From contig JNEN01001161.1 of NCBI GenBank assembly GCA_000697355.1, positions 294,515-358,514 on the forward strand: DNA of 64,000 nucleotides, written 5' to 3'. The notes beneath the pieces were generated by a model that was given only the letters and a program-made list of their open reading frames with translations, did not search any database and was not told where the DNA came from. Positions 9,987 through 21,700 of this stretch are shown here, one piece after another. Each line of letters begins with the position of its first letter. Position 1 is the first letter of the stretch. Source of the stretch: Syncephalastrum monosporum B8922. Taxonomy: Eukaryota > Mucoromycota > Mucoromycetes > Mucorales > Syncephalastraceae. The position numbers and the translations under genes were made by a program.

Positions 9987-10034
9987 TCGTGTAATAAGTG
10001 AGTCCAGCGCTACGCTAGGACGTCACTTGATATT
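9977..10034 (-). repeat. 58-bp inverted repeat, right arm
   Basis: Exact reverse complement of 9780-9837, beginning AGCAGACCTCTCGTGTAATA. Because both arms are identical they were probably copied from one template, and the element is not very old in spite of the broken recombinase. Confidence 0.9.
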
Positions 10035-10457
10035 TTCCTTCAGGACGAATTTATTTTTCGTGCCACCCGAATTTGTTCTCGCCTCAAGGAAAATCAATTC
10101 GCCTGATGATCAGGAAGAAAATTCATAAATACTGTAAGTACAATACTATCTCCAAAAACCCCAAGAACATGATAGACAGACAATCAACTGCAATAGTTGG
10201 CGTCGAGGACGTCCATCCAACGATTACGTGCCGCAAGCAACTGGGTTGTTGAAACGGTTCGGAAGAAACGAGGGACATAGTCAAAGAACTTAAAAAAGTG
10301 AGATTATCCAGCATTGTTCAATACATCATCACATAAGCACGACAAAAGAGAATATAAAGAAGTCAAGCTTTAGGGATCGTTGCCAGAGTGATTCTTGTGT
10401 TTTCTGTTTTTCTTGTTCAGAATTAACGCTTCATCACCCGGTGACAAGGAAGGACGA

Positions 10458-12162
10458 TTAAGATTGAGGGTAGGCAGCGGTACCAGTTGCCTTTGGAATG
10501 CATTCATTGAGAAAGGCATGGATGAGATTTTTCAAGGTTGTGAACTTGGTAAGGAAAGAAGGGATCTCGGACACAGCCATGGGAATATCCAGCATCCAGA
10601 TGGGCCAATTCGGTCATGATATATAGGCCATCCGCTTGAATCTTGAGCAAATAGAAGATTAAGTGGCACCAGTAGCATGGATGGCTAGTGAAGCGCGGGT
10701 ATCATGAGATGTAGAGAGAAAATGTGCAGTAAAGAGAATAAAAAGGGAACAAGAGAGTGAGTGAGACTGAACTTATATTGAGTAAGTTGAGTATCAGGTA
10801 AAGATATTATAACTATGTCTATCCAACTATCGTCTTATATAGAATTCAATATGTTCCATCCAGCTGAGTAAAAAGAACCAGTAATAAGATAATAAAATAT
10901 TTTCATCAGGTACGGTGTACCTATGATTGAATATACAATGGCATATGCAGCTTGCATATGGAACTGTACCATTAGATGAGAGAAGCAGTATGGAACACTT
11001 CTTTACGGTTTCATATGCAGTTAGTTGAACCGGCGATGGGGGAGTTGAACAAGTGCATGATAGCAACCGATACCACGATTGGGTATAGAGGCCAATCTAG
11101 ACTTTCTCAACGGTAACGAGATGACCCGACAGGTGGTGGTTTACCACATATCAAAGCTTGTATCGTCGACGGTTTTTTTCGTGAACAATGCAAGGCGAAT
11201 CAGATCCTGGTTGATCAGGTAATGGTTTCGTCGTTCGCTTTCTCGCTAGGCCTCCCCATGTCCGATGTTCACGCCATCATCTGGGCCTTCAGGGTACATG
11301 GTGATTAGACAATCCGGCCATCTGCTGGCAATTGTGCTTTTGCTTCCGTCAAGGGGTTCCGTCGCCGTCCAACGCATACGAATATGCTTTCGATCGTCGT
11401 CAAAGAGCGTTTTCAAAGCTGGCATTAAGTATCCCGTGATCAAGTCGGCTTCCTTTATGACTGCATTGGTTGGATCAAGGGGCAAGCTGAGCAAAAGTTG
11501 AGATACTGTTACGACAAGCTTCTTGTCAATGGAGTCTAGTTGGCCATCTTCAATGCGGTGGGCCATACAGAACAGTTGTGAGCATGCGGCAATACGGTCA
11601 ATGCTGCCGGATATCAAGTTCTCGGTAATCTTGAAGAGATTTAACATTGCTGTGCTCGGAAATTTCATTGTCATGCTTAGATCCGCTTGGAACTGATGGC
11701 GCACGCGGTGATAGAGCTTGTTACCAAATCATTGCATCATTTCTAGGTGTATTCAGTTGTTCTTTTGTAGCAAAGGATCGATGATAATGACAAGATCAGT
11801 TGAGCATCCGACTCCAAGGACAATCCGTTAGTGGAGGCAACACGTAAGTCTGCTTGTTGCAGCCCTAAAAATCGCTGCGATACGTCAACATTGTCAAGGC
11901 ACATGCGATCAGATCCAGGCGGTCGAAGATGCACCAACAAAGCTAGTGACTCTGTTGTGATTGTACTGTTGGATGAGCCATAACTGTCAAAAGATGAGGT
12001 CCATAGGTTAGAGTGGGAAAGAACTGTGATTATTTTAAGAAGTATATCGGTAGTCTTCTTCCATGGTAAGATGCGAAAGTATATGGCAGGGTAAGAGCGT
12101 TTCAAGCTGATTACGTTTAAGTTTATTTTGATTAGCTGGAGAAAAATCAAGAGAGTGATCAC
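10458..12162 (-). pseudogene. Broken member of a zygomycete multi-copy protein family
   Basis: Minus-strand blocks in changing frames look like one protein. Upstream (12162-11745): SLALLVHLRPPGSD and neighbours. Middle (11704-11246): LPLDPTNAVIKEADLITGYL, LKTLFDDDRKHIRMRW and RPDCLITMYPEGP-like sequence ending NIGHGEA. Then, after a stop, YLINQDLIRLALFTKKTVDD. Finally, near 10690-10460, CHLIFYLLKIQADGLYIMTE and, one frame over, EIPSFLTKFTTLKNLI. I recall this order (LF-D-D, RW, rPD, G-EAK, DL-RLA-F-K, DGLY) from hypothetical proteins present in many copies in Mucorales genomes, function unknown. Several stops, at least one frameshift and about 350 bases of unrelated sequence at 10700-11060 show it is dead. 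Confidence 0.55.
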
Positions 12163-12815
12163 CGGACATTTTTGTGGTTCCCCAGTGCCTTGGACATCAA
12201 CTCCGCAACATCAGTCTCGCCAAGTTGCACGCATAGTTGCACAAATTATAACTGCGACTTTCAATGTACTCTCAACTTCGTAAACATGGTATGGCGCATT
12301 ATTCATTGCCAGACAATGGTGTTTTCTTTACAGTGTGAGAATCAGAGTACGGTTGGATCCAGTACCACACGAATTCTCAAACGAGAGCGTGTGTAATCGT
12401 TTTCCTTTCTTATTTAGTACTTTTGTAGTTGTGCATTGGCCCACTTTGTGCTAGTCAAAGAATGCTCTAAATCGACACGAACGCCCATAGTGACGCATAA
12501 TATTGCGTAATCAATGACGCTCGAGGTGGTTTACATATAACGGGAAAGGAAGCCTGAGAAAGTGATAAGAACATCGTCTTCATTTCATTCCACATGATAG
12601 TGAGGTTCCTGTAAAGGTATCCAGTGCTCTTACGTGCAAATAGGATATAGGATGCAAGCGACTGTTTTCAATTGGAATTGGTATAGATAATACAATCTAT
12701 AAAGTACAAACTACAGGATTGTGGATGATGAGGTACGATATGTAGCAAGGCGGGGGAAAAGGGAAAAGAAGAGAAAAAGACGAAAATATAAAGAGAGGTT
12801 CTAGAGAGCTCCTCC
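12163..12815. other. Intergenic, nothing recognised
   Basis: AT-rich DNA downstream of the first A-T-R gene. No frame with a recognisable motif; it should contain the transcript end of the gene at 12816. Confidence 0.35.
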
Positions 12816-15800
12816 TTAAATAGGCTGGTAGAAGCCCACGCTCTTCCAGTAATCGAGCTGTTTGCCTAGAAGCTTGGCATCAAAAGGAGGAGCCGCGGCC
12901 AGGGCGGGAGCTTCTTGAACGGTCATGTCAGTATCAAAGATAGGCATCTTGAAGGACTTGGTAAAGTTGTTTTCGTAGAAACCCAAGAGCTTATAAGCAG
13001 GGTTCTCCTGGTCCTCGGCAAGTGCTTCTACCCAGTCAGCAGGAGCCATGGTCTCGAAGTCTATGCCGCACTCCTTCATTGAGCTGAGGACATCTGACCA
13101 AGTGACTGTGTTGGGATTGACAATGTGGTAGACTTTGCCAGCGACTTCAGCAGCGGTCTTGTCGGCTGTGCTCAGCATAATTTCAAAGATACCAGTAGCA
13201 GCGTGGTCGACAGGCAACCAGTCAATCTCGGTCTCAATAGCAGGCATCTTCCTCATTACAGAGCCGCCACCGACAATCAGGAGAGGGTACTGTTCGCTGG
13301 TGTTCCAGGCGCCGTTGATGGTGTCACCGCAGACTTGACCCATGCGCTTTACAATGCAAGGAAAGTTCTTCTCGCGCGTCAAATAGTTGAAAAGGTGCTC
13401 AACCACGTATTTGGACATGGCATAGCCAATAGGCATGCAAACGTGAGGATCCATCTCCGGATGGGTCTCGGGGATGCGGGGTGTACCGCGCGCAGTCATG
13501 GCACTGACACTGGAGATGGTGTGGACGTACATGGGGTCGACCTCACGGTGAGCAAACTTCAGCAGGTTGTACATGCCACGAATACACTCCTTGTCAAAGT
13601 GGGAAATGGGCTGGTTAAAGTCCAACAGCCAAGCGCAGGCCTGTACCATAGTAACTTCCTGCTTGAGACGGTCATAGGTGGCAGTGTCCCACCCGAGTCT
13701 GGGCGCGTCGAGCTTCATAGGAAGGACTTCAAGCTTGTCATTGCTCAGGAGCGAGACGTCCAGACGGCGATCCTGGAAGGTCTTGACGAGACGATCAAAG
13801 AGTTGATCCTGCTTGCCGCGGACAAGCGCAATGACCTTCTTGACGCGGGATGACTTGAGCATATCACTTAACATGAATGAGCCAAGGGATCCGGTGGCAC
13901 CCGTGAGGAGGACAACGTGCTGCCGGTTGGGGTTGTTTTCAGACTTGCGAGCGACAGAAAAATCCTTATCAGCGCGCTTGAGATAATCCTCCAGAAGGGC
14001 CTGGGTCTCTTGATACCGATCTTCAAGGGCAGCCTTGTCGTCTTTGATGCTGCCGTCACGGAGGGATAAAAGAGCAGTGGCGAGATCAGCGATACTTGGG
14101 TGATCAAAGACGATGTTGGTGGGCACGTTGTCAAAAGCCTCGCTCATGCGATTGCGGAGCTGAATCGAGAGTAGCGAGTTAAGACCAAAGTCGAAGAGGG
14201 ACTCGTCCAGGGCCTTGGCAATAACGGCTCGGTCCTTTTGCAGCACCTGGGCGGAGGCGTCGACCAAAAAGTTCTGCGTGTCCTCCACAGACCAGCTTGC
14301 TACGATGCTTTTATCTACGCTGCCACTCGATGTCTTGGGACCTTCCAGGAAATCATGGTACATCTTTTCAATGGCATCGCTGAAGCGCTCAATTGAACGC
14401 TTGCGGATAACGGTACCCTTATCGGTGGAGACAAGATGCTGGTCGAGAGGCAGAATGTAGACCATCTGGGGTAGGAGAGTACTGTGGCTGGGTGCCTTCA
14501 AGTTGGCTTCTTTGACGACAGCCTGGACCTGGTCGAGCATCTCTTGTGGTGTGTACTTTATGGCCTCCTTCAGCTCAAGTTCGACAAGGGCAGCCGTGCA
14601 CTGGCGGCCTTCACCGATGACGGTGCATTGGTGGACAAGTGGGATACTGGTGATACTGTGCTCCATCGGGGTTGGGTTCGTCTTTTCACCATTCTCCATC
14701 ACAAGAGTATCATCCTGACGGCCAACGTGGCGCCAATAGCCGGGGTTTTCGAGATCTTTTTGGAAGAGGTCATTGGTGGCATAGTCACCATTGGCACGGT
14801 TAGCAACACCGGTGGCCATGAAGGGCGAACTACCCTTGACAAGCAAGTGGTAGACGCCGTTGGCCTCGTCGAAAGGCTCCCAGTCGCAATAGGGCTCGAC
14901 AGAGTCGACAGGGCGGAGCAGGACCCAGTTCTTGAAGTTGTCGGACATGTTGCAGCACGCAAACACGTTGATTTCTACATAGTAAAGAAGTCAGATATCA
15001 GGCTTGTAGGTAATCGAGATTAAAGAGATACTTACCAGTTGTTCCGTACAAGTTGCGGATATTGATACCTTGTGAATGAAAGTAGTCACCAACTTCAGGC
15101 TTCAAAGCAGCGCCACCATATCTAACATGGCGAGATGATTAATTCATTGCTCAGAAAGAAAAGCAGAGAATGATGGTAATACTTACGCGATGTACTTGAC
15201 TCTCTGTAGAGCACTGGTTTCGTTTGTAGTTTGAACGTAACTTGCAAGTTGGTCAAGAACGAGCGGAGGGGCAGCCATGAGAGTGACATTGAGCTTGTCG
15301 CAGATGGAGGTAATCTCACGTGGTTGAGGGGGTAGCCGATCAAGGATAACGCTGCTACCACCCACAATGACCTGGCTAAGTACGTTGTAAGCACCAAATA
15401 AATGGAACCTAAGCATACGTCAGCATGACCGAATTAGTATTGTGTCATTAGAAAAAGTAGACAACATCCTTACAGAGGAAGACAGCTAAGCATAACATCC
15501 GTAGCCGCAGGACCCAGCTCAGGACTATGGGTCTTGACCTGGATGTTCACACTTTGGATAGCACAGAACCAGAAACGGTTGCTCAAACGGATCGGCTTCG
15601 GGAAGGAAGTGGAGCCGGAGCTACATCATACAAATCAGTGGAAACGTTCCTTTTTCGCAGATAGAGCACGTACCTGTGAATAATCATGGCAATCTTTTCG
15701 ATATCATCATGAGTATACTTGCGGTCCAAAATGTTGTCGGCCTGAGGATTGCGGGGCTCATTTAGAATGGCATCAATATTAAAGCTGGGGATGACATGGG

Positions 15801-16236
15801 TGCGGCAGTTGCCGCACTCTGCCGCGACAGATTGGATCATGTCTTCATATTTAGCCGTGGACGCAATAAAGTTCGATCCCGTCTTCTGGATGAGGTTCAC
15901 ATTGGCAGGCAGCGAGTTACGCGGGGACAGGGCCATGAAGGTAACGCGAAGCTTCATAAAGGCGAGCATAGCAATGAGATAGTTGATGGAGTGATCCGCT
16001 ATGAAGCCAACGGTGTCCACACCCTTGACGTCCTGGGCCCATTGGCAAGCGACGTTCGTCGCCAAATGATCAATTTCACCATACGTCAGGGACCTGTAAT
16101 CACCACCCGAGGATGGAGTATACCAAGCAAAGACGTTGTCACTGAAATGTGCAAATTGTTTCTCCAGTAGATTAATCAAGGCGTAATCTTCTGAGTATTG
16201 GAAAGCGAATTGCTCAATGGTGTTGGACACAGTCAT
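12816..16236 (-). CDS. NRPS-like carboxylate reductase (A-T-R), paralogue 1
   Basis: Five exons (15674-16236, 15474-15620, 15187-15408, 15036-15121, 12816-14974) give 1058 residues. An adenylation domain (about 10-540) carries the A3 core SSGSTSFPKP, YGTTEIN and GRQDDTLVMENGEKTNP. A thiolation domain follows with LFDFGLNSLLSIQLRNR, the phosphopantetheine Ser being about 606. The C-terminal thioester reductase has the nucleotide motif LLTGATGSLGSF (about 696) and the SDR-type YAMSK. Enzymes of this build activate a carboxylic acid as the adenylate, load it on the carrier and release it reductively as aldehyde or alcohol with NADPH. It lacks a condensation domain and the longer N-terminus of Lys2 alpha-aminoadipate reductase, so a specialised substrate is more likely. 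A head-to-head paralogue lies at 18733. The four 3' introns of that gene are absent here. Confidence 0.9.
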
Positions 16237-16333
16237 GGTAGTATGTTAGGAGGTGTAGTGAATGCAAAGGATATGAAGATATGATATGAATATGAAGATG
16301 TGACCAAGAATATTCTGTTGTTAGAAGAACCTG

Positions 16334-16341
16334 TTTATATA
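16334..16341 (-). promoter_or_regulatory. TATA box of A-T-R gene 1
   Basis: TATATAAA on the minus strand, about 98 bases upstream of the ATG at 16236. The position suits a core promoter; there is no other evidence. Confidence 0.45.
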
Positions 16342-18732
16342 TGCTAGTGTGTGTGGGTGAAATTGATCTGGGTATGCCCAGCCGGAAGATGAGGATGTAG
16401 AATATTTGGCCGGGATCAACTGCTGCTAAAGATTTGCCCGCTTGCATTTTTGCCATTAAAGGGTCTTTCACTGGTAATTTTCGAGGTCCGGGGAACATCC
16501 TTGGTTTGAAGGAGCAAAAATCGAAGGGAGTAGCGTTAAATTATCAGCCGGACCATGAGGCAATGTAAGAAGCTTCTGCTGCATGTCCAGCTGCTGGAAT
16601 GCGGGTGTGGCAAACAGATTTATGGCTGTATATCTCTCGGGGGGAGGGGTGTATGGGGGACCTGCCAAGTCTCGTGTAATGAAATAGGGATCGGGAATCG
16701 CCGAACAGAAAAAAATCGCCGCTTATTCTTCTCCCAGATCGCCCTCTTCGAGGTGGGACAAGGCTTTCCCGACCGGTCAGCGACCCTGCACAGCTATTAC
16801 AATATGCCACTTTCTTCTTCCACCAGTTTATATGTGGGTGCTGTATATCTTATGCACGGACTTCGAAATGCTCGTGAATTCTTCTTCTTTGACCTAAGTT
16901 GACTTCCCAGAAGTTGTCACCTTGTACTCTTTGCTGCTGCTACTACGGCTTGTGCTGTATCCTTTCCATATGTGTGGTGAGAAGCGCGGAGCAACCGGTA
17001 CTTCTGCTATCAGCTATAATCGTGACATACTACTGGCTCATGGTATATTATTTCTCAGCTTCGCAGAGGAGTGCTAAATTTTTCACAGCTAATAAGGGAT
17101 GGTTCTCATTTTCCCGTTACAACCTGAACCTACACAAGGCACAAAGAAAACCCGAGCAGCTAAAACACCAAATACGTAAGTAAATATACGAATGAAAAAG
17201 GGCAAAATGTACGAAGCAAGTAAAGCATATGATGCCAAAGTTATCTGTTAACGTCTGTTTGATGTAAGATGAGCATGTGCTTACAATGCATGGTGAGACC
17301 ATCGAAGGGGTATTGTGACAAAAAAGCATGCTTAATTGGTTCAACCTCGCTCCATAGGTACGGCATGCTTTCGGTTGATCACTTTAGCGCGCAAAGGTTC
17401 GGACTGTCCGCCCGCGCACGCTACAGTGCTATCATTGGCGACACAGGGCGAAGGTCATGTACAGACTAACTTTTTTTTCGACCCTGAAAATCCCCCAGGT
17501 TCTATCAAGGCTATTATCGACAGCACTCTGTTTGATGGTGTAGCATAGCATGCCATCTAAAAGACAATGGTAGATCCGGTTTCACATATGCACATCTAGT
17601 GACGCGTGCACCTTGTATCAATGAGGGCATGCATTTCCGCTCACTCGAAAGCCTCAGTTCCGCAAAGGACAATCACGTCTGGAAGCCGATGGAAACATAG
17701 CGACAATTCTTTGGCGCGATTTGTTCGTGCCGAAAGGTAGTATGCATCGTGAGGGTGTCTGCATACTCGTGCAGATAGATTTACATATCGCTTCTGTTTT
17801 AGCGCTTTTTATTCACAGAGTAGAATCTTTTTTTTTTTTTGCGAGACAGAAGGAAACATGCGCTCGTTTAGGGCTAGGAAGCTGTAGCTATAATATATAA
17901 AGGCGCACGTTTACACTGTCTGGGACACAAGAAAAAGGGAAATAATGCAGACCTGCCCTTATTGCAACGTCTAGCTTTGCAAGCACATACAAAAACCATA
18001 CACGGAGGACTTCACATCTATCTTTCCTGCACTTTACGCTTCAGAGTATCCACGGAGTGGCATTTTTCAGGGAGCGGATCTGACAAGTTTCATAGTTATG
18101 AGGAATTTTCATGCTTCGCCGTATTTTGATCAAACTTTTGTCGAATGGGTCCATGATAAATGCATTGGCTCAGTGAGACCATAAAGCATATGATGCAACA
18201 CTAGTAATTGGATATCTATCATGGTATTGGGGGCGGGGGGACACGAGACACTTAAATCAGGCGTGGAGATTTGAAAAAGGTATTTGCTTCGGCCCGATAA
18301 TGGGGTTTTTCGGAGTCAGATATTGATTTGAAAGAATAAAACTGTTTGACGTAGTAACCGTTGATATGTGGAGACACGGAGTATTATACTAACTAGTGAC
18401 ATCTATGGGTGAAATCATATAGCATGAAGCAGGGAAGTTGCCATACACGTATAAAATTTTCACGCGGGTGAAGATAAATAGATAGTCGGCTGAAAATTGT
18501 TTAACTGAACTGTGCAGTTTTTGATATACAGCCTAAGTTTATATGCTGCAAAATGCATCGTAGCGGACTCTTGTATATTCTTTTTCTCAGTCACCGCTGA
18601 CTGGGTATACGTAAAATCCATCCTCCATGCACATGGGCATACAGACCCTTGCGAAATTGTGGACAAACAGCTCTCGAAAGAAAAGATTTGCAAAAAAAAG
18701 GCTTTTCTTCCACCGCTTTCCGCTTGCTTGCC
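16342..18732. other. Shared upstream region of the divergent A-T-R pair
   Basis: About 2.4 kb between the two A-T-R genes. Frames here are short and without motifs. A TATAAAA-like sequence at 18450-18457 lies 280 bases before the second gene. The length leaves room for regulatory sites common to both genes, but none is recognised. Confidence 0.4.
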
Positions 18733-21700
18733 ATGTCTTTCAAAACGTTTGATGATTTTGCCTTCAAATACCAGGAAAAATATTCGTTTATCCGCGTCTT
18801 TGAGGAGCAGGTCGCTAAATATGCCGACAATACCTACACACACGTGCAAATTCCCAACACCAATGACTTCCGACAGCTGACTTACAGTCAGGTCAACAAA
18901 CTCGCCAACCTCTTGGCTGGCAAGCTCTCCGCGTCTCTCGAAGGGGAAGAGACTGTCGGTTTCATCGCCGACCACACTATCTACTATCTGATTACCATGC
19001 TGGCATTATTGAAGTTGCGCAAAACCTTTATGGCTTTGTCTCCTCGCAATTCACAGGCGGCCAACGTGAATTTGCTCAACAAGACGGGCGCTAAATTCAT
19101 CGTCTCTTCCAGCAAGTACAAAGAGATTGCAGAAACTTCCATGCACGAGGCAGGACACGGGTGCCGCTACATGGAGTTGAAAGCTTTTGACATCGATGAG
19201 TGGCTCCAGCAAGACGATAAGGAGTCCCAGAAAGTGTTGGATCGTTCGTTTTCGGCAGATGACATAGAAAAAATTGTGCTCATCATTCATAGGTATTAAG
19301 AAAACAGAACTGTATATCGCTAAGGGATATGTGAGCATATTACTGAGATTGTTATTTTAGCTCTGGCTCCACCGCATTTCCCAAACCCATTCGGCTCAGT
19401 AATCGTTTCATGTTTTACCTGGTCCAGGCCATGAGTTTGACGTCGCACGAGACGGTGCCAGAGATGGTGACAAATGAAAAAGATGTCATTTTGACGTGTC
19501 TTCCCCTGTAAGTAGCGAAATACTCGCGAGGAAGAAAAACTTAGGGCTTATGATACTCGCTATATTAGCTTCCATGTTTTTGGTGTTTTCAGTTATTTCA
19601 CGTTACCTCTGTATGGTGCAAGTGCTGTCTTCTTCACCCAACTACCACCCACGCCCCAGCAAATCTTGGATGCGACTGAAAAACTTCGCGTCACTCTTAT
19701 GGCTCTTCCACCCCTTATCCTGGATCAAATGATGCCTTACTTACAGGAAACAAAGCGCTATGAACCCTTACAAAGAGTAAAATACATCATGTAGGTGCGA
19801 TAGCATGAGATAAATTCGAGTCTGCTAACTCCTGAACGCAGCTACGGCGGTGCAGCATTGAAAGAGGATACAGGAAACTTTTATCATGACCATGACATCA
19901 ACGTTCGAAGCGGCTATGGTAGTACAGGTATATCCATCATTTCTGCATTTTTTTGGTCATGTAACTCATTATTTTTAGAAATCAACGCTGTCGCTATCAG
20001 TATCATCCGAAAAGATAACCCGAAATGGAACTCGCTTCGATTCGGCAAGGCCATGCAGGAATATCTTATTTGGGAGCCTGTGGATAAAGAGAAAGGCATT
20101 TATCACCTTGCTATCCGTGGCGACTGCCCAACCTTGGCGACAGGGGTTTCTAACCGTGCCAATGGTGACTACGCGACCAATGACCTATTCCTAAATGACC
20201 CTGAAGACCATGAGCTCTGGTACCACAGGGGTCGTAAGGATGACACACTTGTAATGTACGTCACGTCCATATACAGCACGTTTCTTTGAAGTTAATGAAG
20301 ATATATCTTATAGGCTGAACGGCGAAAAGACCAATCCACTACCGATGGAGGCAACTATTTCCAGTTGCCCCGTTGTAGCACATTGCTGCGTGGTCGGCGA
20401 GGGACGCCAGTGCACAGCAGCTCTCGTTGAGCTCGATCTTAACGAAGCTGTCAAATGTTCACTGAGTGAAATTTCCAAGCAAGGTAACCGTGTTTATATG
20501 AGGTACAAACAAAAATGATGCTAAAATGTTAGGAAAATTTCTCAGTGATGGATGTGGTCGACAAAGCCAATCAAGATGCCCCTGCGCATAGTCGTATCAT
20601 GCATCAGATGGTGTATATGCTTCCATTCAACGAGCATCTGGTGACGACTGACAAAGGCACGGTGATCCGAAAACGTTCGCTAGACAAGTTCCAAAATGTG
20701 GTCGACCGCTTGTACAAAGAGTTTCTCGAGGGCCCGGCCAGGCCCCGTCAAAGACGTCACAGTTCTGTTTCTACCTGGTCAGAAGCCGATGCACAGGCAT
20801 ATCTTGCCGATGCCATCTCGCAGGTGCTGGACAAGGACCGCACAATCTTTACTCAAGCGCCTCAGGAATCTCTGTTCGAGTTTGGGCTCAACTCACTCCT
20901 TGCTATCCAGCTACGAAATATTATTTGTGAAGCGTTCGGTAACGTTCCCACCAACTTTATTTTCGAGCATCCCACGTTGGAGGCCATGGCCCGAGCGCTA
21001 GTGAAGAGCAACTTCAAATCCGATGAAGAAGTCCAAGAGGAGCATTACCAAGAGACACAGAGCATTTTGCAAGACTACATCGAGCGTGCCCATGAAGATT
21101 TTCCTGTGGCCAAGCCGGGTGTCAAGAAACATGAGCAGCATGTAGTTCTTCTCACCGGCGCAACAGGTTCTCTCGGCTCGTTTATGCTGAGGGATATGCT
21201 GAAATCTCCTCGCGTTAAGAAAGTCGTGTGTCTTGTTCGTGGAAAGCCCGACCAGCTCTTTCAACGCTTGCAAAACTCGTTCAAGAGCCGTCGACTTGAC
21301 GTGTCCCTCCTGGACTCCAAGATCGAGGTACTGCCGATGGATCTCAATGCACCCAACCTAGGCTTTGATAAGGCCACTTACGACCGTTTACATAACGAAG
21401 TCACGATAGTTCAAGCATGTCACTGGCTTCTTGACTTTAACCAACCTGTTTCCCACTTCGAGCGCGAGTGCATCCGTGGTCTGTATAACTTGCTCAAGTT
21501 TTCTTTCCGTGAAGAAGACCCAATGCATGTCCACGCCATTTCGAGTGTGAGCGCTACCGCTGCTATGGGCGTTCCTGATATTCCTGAAACGTATCCCAAG
21601 CCTGACCCACACTCAGCCATGCCTATGGGCTATGCTCAGTCCAAGTATATATGCGAGCAGCTTTTCAACTACCTCACGCAAAAGAAAAGTAAATGTCACT

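Larger units (their letters stand above)
7152..10034 (+). mobile_element. DIRS-type tyrosine-recombinase retroelement, 5'-truncated
   Basis: The element carries, in order, a reverse transcriptase, RNase H and a tyrosine recombinase, with no integrase or protease. This combination is diagnostic for the DIRS order. There is no gag-like ORF: the reverse transcriptase begins abruptly at its SVVPKKDGG motif directly after Tc1/mariner sequence, so the 5' end is missing. The 3' end has the complex repeats expected for the group: a 58-bp inverted repeat (9780-9837 with 9977-10034) and a direct repeat (9752-9772 and 9966-9986). The right boundary is put at 10034, the end of the repeat. Confidence 0.85.

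Noticed and set aside
13125..13853. Plus-strand 242-codon frame within A-T-R gene 1
   Set aside because: Antisense shadow of the thioester reductase domain.
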